NCBI GenBank assembly: GCA_009760855.2
Contig: WPIO01000007.1
Span: forward strand, 9,243,501 to 9,307,500
Origin: Cristatella mucedo
Taxonomy: Eukaryota > Bryozoa > Phylactolaemata > Cristatellidae
Reading direction: 5' to 3'
DNA length: 64,000 nucleotides
Shown: positions 20,358 to 29,231 of the stretch, one piece after another
How the letters are laid out: the number at the start of each line of letters is the position of its first letter
Position numbering within the stretch: position 1 is the first letter of the stretch
Notes under the pieces: model-generated
Databases searched by the model: none
Told to the model about the DNA's origin: nothing
What the model saw: only the letters and a program-made list of their open reading frames with translations
Translations under genes and position numbers: made by a program

Positions 20358-21239
20358 ATGTTAGGAAAAGGAGTAGAGGAAAAACATCAAAGAATTGTAT
20401 TAGAAAGACTGGTGATATACTCAGTGGAAATTTAAGTATGAATGGAAATCTTACAAAAAATTTAGGTGATCCTGTTGATGCTGGTGATGCAGTAAACAGA
20501 AAGTATATAGATACTAACTTTGTTACTAAGATTTCTAGATCTACTAAAAATGATGGAGATATTGATATTAATAATTTTAGAATAGTAGATCTTGCTAATC
20601 CTATAAATCCTAGTGATGCTGCAACGAAAGATTATGCTGATACTAAACTACCACTTACAGGTGGAGAAATTAGAGGAAATTTAATTGTAAATGCTGGTAT
20701 TAGAGCTAGTGGTCCTCCCGATAATGATTCTAGTGTTCCAAATAAAAGTTATATTGATACAAACTTCCTTAATGTTCATGGAGGAGCTGTTAATGGAAAC
20801 TTGGATATGATGAATAATATTATTAAAATTGAAAATGATCCTGTTAATCCTAATGATGGTGTTAACCTTGGTTATCTAAATAGAATATCTGATGGAAATG
20901 TTGCAAGAATAACATATAATGGAGTAATAAATTCAACACAATCAACAAATGTTTATGGAACAGATTATCAAGGTAAATGGAATGTTGTTATTGATGATAT
21001 TGTAGTTCCTACTAGATCTTTATTTGTAATTTCAACGATGTATGCAGCACCAAACGGATCACTAAAAATGCTAATTCCTCTTCCGCCAGCGGGAACAAAT
21101 GCTAGTGATTTACTTCAGTTATTTGGAGGTTATATTTATAGATTCAAATAATAGATTAGTAGAAGGTTCACCGATTATATCTGGACAAGATTTATTTGAT
21201 AAAACAATAACTATAACTGTTTATATAGCAATATATTAA
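20358..21239 (+). pseudogene. Fibre-like protein B, two frameshifts
   Basis: ATG 20358 lies directly behind TATAGAA. The first ~25 codons are in one frame, then the main 250-residue frame follows, then the last ~25 codons shift again near 21150 to end at TAA 21239. At least four shaft repeats are visible (for example NLTKNLGDPVDAGDAVNRKY, FRIVDLANPINPSDAATKDY, IIKIENDPVNPNDGVNLGY). The C-terminal 85 residues form a compact beta-rich head (ITYNGVINSTQSTNVYG to the end). Compared with fibre A, the shaft is longer and the head quite different, which suggests different receptor specificities. Confidence 0.8.
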
Positions 21240-21240
21240 A

Positions 21241-22440
21241 ATGCTTTCTAGAAAAGATTTACAAATGGATGGAACATTGAACTTTGATTCAAACAGAATA
21301 ATAAATGTTGGAGTAACAGTTGATTCACTAGAAGCAGTTAATAAATCATTTGCTGATAATAACTATGCAAGAAAAGATTCAAATCAACATATAACTGGTA
21401 ATTTATCTGCAAACTCAAAAAAGTATGCAAGTATATCAGACCCTGTAAATGGAAGAGATATTGCAACAAAAAATATCTTGATACAAAATTAGATAGGTAT
21501 ATGAGACCTGTAACAATGAGTGGAAACTTAAGTGTTGTAAAATTAATAATGAGAAGAAATGAACCAAATTTTAATGGTTATGGATCAAATGATTTAATTC
21601 CTTCTAAATTCCTTCATCATTTTTATTTAAAGTGTGGAAATTATCCATATATTCATAATATTATTGCTAATGCGCGTTTTATTAAATATTATGGGGATTT
21701 AACTGTACAGAGTGTGAGTAATATTGGATATCCATCACAAGCGTTTTCTTCTTCTAGAAGCGGACATTTTTTTTTAAGCAAAACTATCAGATGTTAACAT
21801 AAAAAACCAGACTACTCAAGAATACACATACAAATAAAAGATATTGATAAGTCAACGGATGAAACTATTAATGATATTGACAGTGAAACTATATATATGA
21901 CATATAATAGAGCAAATATTAATAATTCATTTTTGTTAAATGATGATAATAGAACAAGAGTAAACTATAAACTTGTAATATTAGGTATTAGTATAAGTGC
22001 AAGAAAACAATTTGATAGTGATATTATATTTTTAAAATGTAACTATAAATTTAATTCTCCAAATTTATACTCTTCTGATCTACTCAATAAAAATTATTAT
22101 AATATTGAAAATAATTATATGCTAGTATTAAGTGAATCTATGTCTAATTTACCTATTTTCAATAGAGAAAAACAATTGCTTTCAATCTTATTTATCCTGT
22201 TTTGAATTATGGAACTATTTCAAAACCAAGCGATTTGGATTATATTGAGATTTTGTTAGTTAATGGTGTAAAGTATTCACAATCATCATCAAAAGATTTT
22301 GCTGGAATTAAATATGATAGTTTAACAAGTCAATGGTTCACACCTATTGGCTACTTACTTCTACAACTGATACTATAGATGAATTACCTCCTACAACTAC
22401 AGCTGATCCTGCAGGTGATCCACTTGAAGATCCACCTTAA
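21241..22440 (+). pseudogene. Fibre-like protein C, multiple frameshifts
   Basis: ATG 21241 follows fibre B by one base. Shaft repeats include NRIINVGVTVDSLEAVNKSF and KKYASISDPVNGRDIATK. After a frameshift near 21470 the frame goes on to a large Asn/Ile/Tyr-rich head region with at least three more shifts (about 21790, 22195 and 22350). It ends at TAA 22438..22440 with a Pro/Thr/Asp-rich tail. It is the longest fibre (about 400 codons), and its head has no obvious likeness to A, B or D. The end overlaps the convergent gene at 22437. Confidence 0.7.
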
Positions 22441-22826
22441 ATCTTCCAATCCATAGTCTCTTTAATCAATTCTTCAGGTATATCGAAACTCTTTCCAGCA
22501 TTTATCTATCTCTTTCCTTATTTGTTTAGTTAGTTCTATTTTTTTAGAGTACGCTTCAGACTTCATACTATTTATTTTTTTTATTTTTAATTCTTCAAGG
22601 AACTCTTCAAAGATTGAACCATCTCTAACTTTAGCGAATATATTTACTATTTCTGGTTGTGAGTGATTAATTCTAAATGCCTTATATTATAATACTAGTT
22701 TTACAGCATATAACAAAGTTGATCTGATGTCTTCTATTCTACCCATTGGATAAGAACAGATTTTAAAGTTTGAATACTGTTGTCCTTTTACTTCTTCAAG
22801 ACAGTCTTTACTTCTTGTCCCAACAT
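22437..22826 (-). pseudogene. Small helical Polinton protein, unknown, broken
   Basis: A TATATAGAAAAGGA motif precedes ATG 22826. The first frame ends after 12 codons. A shifted frame then reads about 105 codons, with one in-frame TAA, and becomes a charged helical region (IVNIFAKVRDGSIFEEFLEELKIKK in part) until a further shift near 22485. I recognise no family. It probably has no role now. Confidence 0.45.
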
Positions 22827-22866
22827 TCCTTTTCTATATATTGTTTTTATATTTTATTTAAATTAA

Positions 22867-23346
22867 TTAAACAACACTTGGATCGGGTTGTTCTAGTGCT
22901 GCCTCAGCTGCTTTTTGTTTTGCGCTCTTACCATCATTAATACTTGGAAGAACTGCGTAACACTCATCTTTAACAATTCCAGAGATGTCAGGTTTAATAC
23001 CAAATACACCAGATATGACTGTAGAGAGTGTTAGAAGTTGTGACGCAATCCAAGTCGTAAAACCAGCAATTTCAGTAGGGTTATCGAGAAGAGCATCAAC
23101 TTTAGATTCAACTCTTGCCTCAAGTCCTGATAAAACTTCAGAATGACCAGCACTAATAATGTTTTGTGCTTCAATATCTGCTTCATCAAGATAGAATTTC
23201 TTAACAGCGTCACCAGTAATATTTGAAACATCAGAACTGAGTAGTTGTTCATCATATGCTGTCATTCTTGACCTAACAAGATAATCAACGTAAGATTTAA
23301 GTGCTACTGCAGTAGTTGCAAGACTGGGATCAGTAACTGCTTCCAT
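22867..23346 (-). CDS. Polinton protein, unknown, intact
   Basis: This is an intact frame of 159 codons. ATG 23346 follows TTATATAGGAA. The first 90 residues are helical and acidic (MEAVTDPSLATTAVALKSYV; a region with EADIEAQNI and LSGLEARVESK). Residues about 100-125 are hydrophobic (FTTWIASQLLTLSTVISGVFG) and may form a membrane or amphipathic helix. The Lys/Ala/Glu-rich C-terminus ends PDPSVV. I do not recognise a family. Being open among broken neighbours it may be young, under weak selection, or just short enough to have escaped damage. Confidence 0.65.
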   Translation of the reverse strand: MEAVTDPSLATTAVALKSYVDYLVRSRMTAYDEQLLSSDVSNITGDAVKKFYLDEADIEAQNIISAGHSEVLSGLEARVESKVDALLDNPTEIAGFTTWIASQLLTLSTVISGVFGIKPDISGIVKDECYAVLPSINDGKSAKQKAAEAALEQPDPSVV

Positions 23347-23424
23347 TTCCTATATAATAATAAAAAAATTACGTGCACACAAATTTAAACAATATCAAAA
23401 ATGAATTATCGTCTTCGGTAAAAA

Positions 23425-23690
23425 CTAACTCTTAAAAATAGAATCTATCATCTCTCTACTATCTTTTATCATTTCTTTATTATCATTTATAATTTTATTA
23501 GTTTTATCTATCTCATCATAGATATCCCAATTTTAACTAATCCTTCGATGTAAGAATCAGGTAATTTACTAATATGAGAATATAAAGTGTGATTAACCAT
23601 ATCCATTTCTTCAATGTTAAACAATCCAGAACAAATACGAATTGCCATATCTTTAGCTTCTTTATAACAGAAGATTCTTGCTATAGCCAT
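23425..23690 (-). pseudogene. Small paralogous protein 1 (MAI type), frameshifted
   Basis: ATG 23690 lies behind AATATATAGAAA. Residues 1-55 align by eye with the neighbouring gene at 23729..23995: both have a Met-x-Ile start, a CK-x-x-x-x-MA-x-[KR]IC motif, a VxH[ST]L block and a SYI-x-x-L-x-x-I segment. A one-base shift near 23520 moves the C-terminal charged helix into another frame, ending at TAG 23425. There is no recognised domain. The arrangement suggests tandem gene duplication. Confidence 0.6.
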
Positions 23691-23728
23691 TTTCTATATA
23701 TTACTTATAAATTTTGTTTAATATAAAA

Positions 23729-23995
23729 TTAATTAATTTGCACTCCTGTCTTTGTTTTTGGCTTTTTGTTTGCTTCTATAAGCATCTCATTGATCTTACT
23801 ACGACTTTCCATTAGTTTATCACATGTATCACATATTTCTATAAGAATACTAATATATGAACTATTAATACCTGGAATGAGTTTATCAAGTGAATGTTTA
23901 ACTATTCGTTGATCTTCTCCTCTTAGTTTTTGAAGGCAAATCTTTACAGCCATTTCTCTAGATTGCTTACAACTTAAAATTATTGATATATCCAT
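23729..23995 (-). CDS. Small paralogous protein 2 (MDI type), intact
   Basis: This is an 88-codon frame after ATATATAGAAA. It is a helical protein with SCKQSREMAVKICLQKL near the N-terminus, then a KHSLDKLIPGINSSYISIL region and a Lys-rich C-terminus. It is the intact partner of the gene at 23425..23690; both have the same start motif and spacing. Function is unknown. Two closely spaced Cys in DTCDK and one in SCK could bind metal or form disulfides, but the pattern is not diagnostic. Confidence 0.65.
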   Translation of the reverse strand: MDISIILSCKQSREMAVKICLQKLRGEDQRIVKHSLDKLIPGINSSYISILIEICDTCDKLMESRSKINEMLIEANKKPKTKTGVQIN

Positions 23996-24032
23996 TTTCT
24001 ATATATGAAAATAAAATTTTATTTAATTAAAA

Positions 24033-24329
24033 TTAAATCTCTTCACCTTCAGAGATATCTACCAATTCTACAAGGAATTCTTCACATGATTTAACTTCTT
24101 CTTCAGTGAGATCTTCATATTGTTTACCAAATAGAAGTTCTTCTAGATATACCTCTTCATCTGATTCAGAATCCATGTATGAGGAAGCTTCAGACTCGTA
24201 AGACTCAGATTCCATCTCTGTTTCCATTTGATAATCAGGATCATCGATTGAATCTTCTGAATACTCAGATTCACTATCAGAACTGGTAATATCAATTTCA
24301 GAAACTTGAGAATCTTCTTTGGGATCCAT
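24033..24329 (-). CDS. Highly acidic Ser/Asp/Glu-rich protein, intact
   Basis: This 98-codon frame follows ATTATAGG. More than half of the residues are Asp, Glu or Ser (for example SSDSESEYSEDSIDDPDYQ), and there is no hydrophobic core, so it is probably intrinsically disordered. The C-terminal third has LEELLFGKQYEDLTEEEV, which may fold as a helix and could act as a binding or activation-type segment. I recognise no family. Low-complexity acidic proteins may bind basic virion or chromatin proteins; that is inference only. It lies just downstream of the DNA polymerase gene. Confidence 0.6.
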   Translation of the reverse strand: MDPKEDSQVSEIDITSSDSESEYSEDSIDDPDYQMETEMESESYESEASSYMDSESDEEVYLEELLFGKQYEDLTEEEVKSCEEFLVELVDISEGEEI

Positions 24330-24537
24330 CCTATAATAGTGAAAATATTTTTGTTAATATATAATTAATTTCTCCATTGACTTGTATAGTTCTACTTCTT
24401 CTTGTATATCAACTAGTTTTTTATCATCTTCCTTTTATTTTTTATCTGCAAATCTAACTTTCTTTACTGGTACTGGTTTAGTATTTTCAACCTTCCTTTC
24501 GGCATCTATAATAATATTACAAGTTTTACAATGACCG

Positions 24538-27500
24538 CTACTCTTTTATCTTATAGTGACCGTAAGAGTAACTATGAATTCCACAGTCTAACCAATACTT
24601 TTTGAGTCAAATGCTGATAGTGCTTTTTTAGATTGTGTTATAGTGAAAATTTGATGGTTTCTAGATTGAAATCTTGATTGATTGCAATAAACATCATATC
24701 CAGTTTTAAGACAACCAGCATAATCAGAATGTGTCAAACACTTTTTTACTACATCTTTCTTTGTTCCTTTTGCTTTTTTAACTGCAGATTTAACTTCTAT
24801 TTCTTTATCTTTCTTGATAGCTATTTGCATTGAATAGAGTTTTGGTCTTAAGAAAATGCCCTCATAAAGTACAATTGATTTTTCAATCATAACACCTTTC
24901 TCATCTTTAATGAAATCTTTTGTTTTTGGATCTACTGAATATTTTTCACATATTTCATCTTTGAATTTCCCTAGACTTCCGTTATTAGCAGGTGTAATCT
25001 TTTCAGCTCCTTCTACTTTCCATATATCTTGATTCTTAGGATAACTAGACAAATCTAGGTAATCTAAATAATTTTCAAAGTGTCTATAAACATTATCAGT
25101 ATTTATTTGCATTACCAAAGAATCAGTGTCAGTATAAGCAAGTGTTACTTTATCATTGTAATAATCTTTTACTGTGTTATAATAGAAATCTTGCATTATT
25201 AGTTTTGAAATATCTAGAATTGTAAAACCTAAATAAATAGGCTTATCAAGGCAGATCTCTGCTTTCGTTGTTTCAATTCCAACTAAATCTCGATTAAACA
25301 ACCTTCTATCATTAAACCTTGCACTCATTACTCTTTTATCTGAAACTACAAAATCCTTATCATATTTAAGATAAAACAATTCAATGTTTACTCGTTCTCT
25401 AACATTTTCCACCGTCTTTCCAAAGAATGAATTGTTTTTGAGTTTAAATTATTTTTTTTTCAAACTCATCCTTTGCTACTTTTCTTCTTTCAATGTTATT
25501 AACTATATATCCACTCAACCATCTACTTTGTGTGAAAATCATTACTCTATGTATCTTCGTTAATACATATCCTCTTTCAATTGCAAGTTGTAGATTTCTA
25601 TAATGAATAACATATTTAACTCTAGGTTCTTGATCAACAATCAGTTTTTCAACTTTAGTTTCACAATCATCTATTTTTTCTTATCGTCCCTTAATAACGT
25701 TTTCATTTGATACTCAGAGTGTTCTTCAACGCCTACTTTTCTTCTAATTGGTAGAATAAGATAATCAGAGTAAGTGTCATGTGATTCTTCTGGACAGTGC
25801 ATATCTACTTCAAAAGCATAACCAGTTTCAGCATCTTCTTTTAATGATAGTATCTTTTTAATTGTAAACTTTTTTATTTGTTTACTATCTAAAAACTTGA
25901 AATTAGAAATTGGAAGTGGTTGTGTCATTGCTGTAGCATTTAATGAATTTGCATCGACATAAAGTAACCAGCTATTTTCCTAAGCACTATCATAATTAAA
26001 AGCCATTTCATTGTTTGCTTTGATATATCTACATGATGCTTGTGTTATTCCTCCTCTTATTGCACTTTCAAAGAAGTCAAAATGTTCAAAGTTTGTTAAT
26101 CAATTTAGTTTAACCTTTGAAAATCTCAAACCTGCAGACCAAGTTAAACCTGGTGCTGCAAGGAAATTGGCAGGATCTAAACCATCAATTTTCTTTGATA
26201 AATGTCTAAAATGTTGAAATACATCTGCAAGTAGAAGGACATCCATAGTTAGATAAATATCGCTGTAATTTCCTAATGTATCTTCAGTTTGGATCTATTT
26301 TTTCATCAATGTCCATGCTTTCTTAACACGATCATAATCTTTCTCATCTATGTTTGCATCATTTAATGTGCTATATAAACTTTTAATTGGGGGTAGTGAC
26401 TTTTCATCTAGTCTTGAAAATGAGTCTATATTCTCATAGGGCAATATACCTTTTTCTTTTAATAGATAAAATTCATTATCGTTCAACATTGAAAAGTAAT
26501 TTCTTGTTGGTTCTAATGGTTTTCCTGATTTAACAACATTATTTACAAGATCTGCTAAACAGTTTTGCAACATTTTTAAAGAGTCTTTAAAAGTAAGTGA
26601 ACCAATTTCAATGTTTATATATTTCTCCATGTTATTGGTAATAAATTTTTTATCTAGTTTTAAATCTTGAAACTCTTGTACTAATAAATGTGAATCGTAA
26701 CCTTTTAAGTTGTGAGTAAATACTGGAAGTTTAAACTTCTCAGGATTAATGCTGAGATTTAAGTTGCAAGCATTATGTGCAGCACCCCTTTACTTACCTG
26801 TTAAATGGCAATGATCTAAAACTTTATCTCCATCTAAATCAAAATCGCAAATATGACAAGCAGTTGCATTCTCAAAATCTTCTTTGTCTTCTTCCTTAAA
26901 ATTACTATAATCAAATGAAATGTATTGTATTTATCAAGAACAGGTTTCATTTCATTTTTTATTGTTTCAACTTCTTCTAACAAACTTTTTCATAAATCTC
27001 TAACATTATTTGAACCATTGAATAATTTAAATGTTCTTTGTTTTCCTTCATAATCAATAATAGTACAAGCAGATGAATAAGGAATATGCTTTTGTAAAGT
27101 ACCTTGTGGTGTTGTAGGATCTTCTTTATCTGTTTTTCTAACGCTTGTAAGTAAACATTCAAAGTCTGCATAAGCAACATAAGGACACCATAACGCTTTA
27201 GCATAATCTCTAAAATAACATTTATCTCCTTTTTTACTATCTGCACTTGGCATTCTTATTCTAGATTTACCATCATTTCCACGTTTGCAAGCATCAACAT
27301 GTGATTCTAGTTTATCTTTAGAGTAAAATCTACACAAACATCTTTACAAATAAGCTGTGTTCCATATAGTTTGCTACTTCTACACAAACCATTGAAGTTT
27401 TTAATAATTACATAATGAAAGTTGCTTTTATTTGGAGTGCTCTACAAAAGAAGATCCAAATGCTTCTCTTTCTCTTCATCAACTACTATAAGTGGAGTTA

Positions 27501-28455
27501 GAATTTTATTATCACATTCGTAAACATTAATAGTTATGTTAAATAATTCTGCTAAATGAGGAATGTCAACAACATTTAATACGTTTGAAGTATAATTCTC
27601 CTTAACGTTGAACAAATCTTCTATTCTCTTTTGATGCTGTGAATATTTCTCATGTAATACTTCTTTTAAATCGGCAATAGACTCTGGATGGTTATCTCTC
27701 CAGTGGAGAAACCTTAACACACACCATAAAGCACAAAGATTATCTGATTCATTCTTTATATTAATTGTTGATCTCTTCTTTTCTAATCCTTCTGGCATTG
27801 GTAAATAACTACCGCCAAATTTATGTCTAAAATAAGAAAACTTTGCATAAATAGTATTAATGCCAACTATAATCCAATTAGAACCTCTTTCTAACCATTC
27901 CTCTACTTTCTTTTAAAAAGATGCAAATTGCATTTTAATTATTCTATCAATATCTGAAACTCTATTTATTTTTGAATTACTTACTCCTGCCAATGGTTGG
28001 TAATTATACGCACCACTGTCTGAAACTAAAATAGGCGAAATAACAATGGTAATTTTTAAGTCACCCTTATTTTTAAGTAATTCTTTAATAACTAATTTAA
28101 GTTCTGCTCCAATCTTATCATATATTACATCAAAATCAATTACGTTCTTATCTAGTTCAATATATTCATAATCTAAGAATTTACCATCAGAAGATTTTCC
28201 TAAAAACCAACCTGTTTCCTGTATCTTCATTAGCCTCCTGTACTCTTTATCGAAAGACCATTCACTTTTAGGCTTAGTGGTTTTCTTAAAAATAGGATTA
28301 TCTAGTTTTATAGCTGTTGGTGATCGTAGAATTGTAATCAATGCATCTACACTGTCTTTTGAGAAAGGATATTTTGGAAGAAGACCTGTACGAATTTTTA
28401 CCTCTTCTCTAATACGTTTTGCATGATCGCTAAATTTTGCATCCTCCCGTTGCAT
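24538..28455 (-). pseudogene. Protein-primed family B DNA polymerase (PolB), heavily broken
   Basis: This gene should replicate the element from a protein primer at its ends. From N to C terminus: an N-terminal domain (28455..27915); an OTU-like or unclassified region (27800..27440; NLCALWCVLRFLHWRDN); a zinc finger (about 27345..27290); the exonuclease region (a DHCHLTGK block near 26800, FTHNLKGYDSH, then IYLTMDVLLLADVF near 26240); motif A (LYVDANSLNATAM, about 25950); motif B (KLKNNSFFGKT, about 25440); and motif C (YTDTDSL, about 25125). The C-terminus has a SAFDSK block. In-frame stops lie at about 27915, 27444, 26992, 26795, 26297, 26102 and 25982. Frameshifts lie near 27345, 26935, 25675, 25450 and 24600, mostly in A-runs. 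In motif A the residue usually Tyr after NSL is Asn. Confidence 0.92.
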
Positions 28456-28543
28456 ACAGTTATAAAAATTTGAGACATGTATATAAAGATAGAAAAAATT
28501 TATTTAATTAAATATTTAATTAATTGCAACTACTTTTTACTCT

Positions 28544-28754
28544 TATATAGTCACATCAAGCTAAACAACTCTTAGTAGATATACAATGAATGACATGGAG
28601 AATAGGGTCTCGAGAATGACGGCAGCCATTAAATAAATCGGACGACGAGAAACGATCGAGCGACAGCGAGATTGTTTATCGGAGGATAGTTTGTTTAATT
28701 GATGACGTCATTCGATCGAACCCTAGGCTACATGCCATTCATTTTATATCTACT
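28544..28754 (-). repeat. Right terminal inverted repeat (211 bp)
   Basis: This is the reverse-complement partner of 6736..6946, ending ...TATATCTACT. Small differences are scattered, for example around 28680 where the two TIRs differ at several neighbouring bases. Confidence 0.95.
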
Positions 28755-28759
28755 CACGC
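28755..28759. repeat. Target-site duplication, right copy (CACGC)
   Basis: This is identical to 6731..6735 and directly adjoins the end of the right TIR. Confidence 0.75.
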
Positions 28760-29070
28760 CGAAGCAGTGGTCGAATAATGATAATAAATAATAATAATAA
28801 CAGATTAAGCGAGGCTTTATATCTCGACATTAACTCACGGATGCTCCACAAACAAACCGCATCCCGAGAACAATCACGAGACAGCGAGCCCACTTTAAGT
28901 GCAGTAAAGCGTAACCACAGAGGGGTACAAGTGGGGCGGGGCGAAGGTTAACCAATGAGAGAAGCTCATGCACATCCGGCGTAGCTTTTAGAATTGCGCC
29001 TACCGGATATACGTCTGGAATAACGCGACCATTACCGCGCCACATGCCGGTTGCATTCGCAACGAATACG
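28760..29070 (+). promoter_or_regulatory. 5' flank of WDR82, between Polinton and start codon
   Basis: These 311 bases lie between the target duplication and the WDR82 start codon, so any core promoter and 5' UTR of the gene must be here or inside the Polinton end. A short AAT-rich run lies at 28776..28801. No clear TATA box is visible near the ATG, and the transcription start cannot be placed. Confidence 0.5.
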
Positions 29071-29231
29071 ATGAAGCTTACCGACCAGGTAGTTCGCTCC
29101 TTTAAAGTTGCAAAAGTCTTCCGAGAGAATACCGATCGGATTAACAGTGTAAACTTCTCGACGAATGGGGAAACATTGATAAGTAGCGGAGAAGATGACC
29201 AAATCATTATTTACGACTGCCAGAGCGGGAC
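29071..29231 (+). CDS. WDR82: WDR82 exon 1
   Basis: It starts at ATG 29071 and ends ...CAGAGCGGGAC before GTAAGT (two bases into a codon). It encodes the N-terminal residues and the first WD-like blade including [19 protein letters not shown]. Confidence 0.95.

Larger units (their letters stand above)
6736..28754. mobile_element. 22-kb Maverick/Polinton (adintovirus-like) integrated element, decayed
   Basis: The boundaries rest on 211-bp inverted repeats starting AGTAGATATAAAATGAATGG and on a flanking 5-bp direct repeat. The interior is clearly more AT-rich than the flanks and carries about 27 closely spaced genes without introns. Hallmark genes are integrase, protein-primed family B DNA polymerase, packaging ATPase, adenain-like protease and jelly-roll capsid candidates; this combination defines the Maverick/Polinton-adintovirus group. 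Extra genes are fibres, PLA2, HNH-AP2 and YqaJ nuclease. Polymerase, integrase, protease, nuclease and most fibres are broken by stops or frameshifts and a LINE fragment interrupts the middle. I infer an old, non-mobile copy. Several frameshifts fall in A/T homopolymer runs and could be assembly errors, but the in-frame stops are less easily explained that way. Confidence 0.93.

Noticed and set aside
7841-28455. Alternative genetic code (stops read as Gln or Arg/Trp) for the element
   Set aside because: All three stop codons occur inside frames, and the same codons terminate other genes right before the next start motif. The host gene uses the standard code. Decay is simpler, although not fully excluded.
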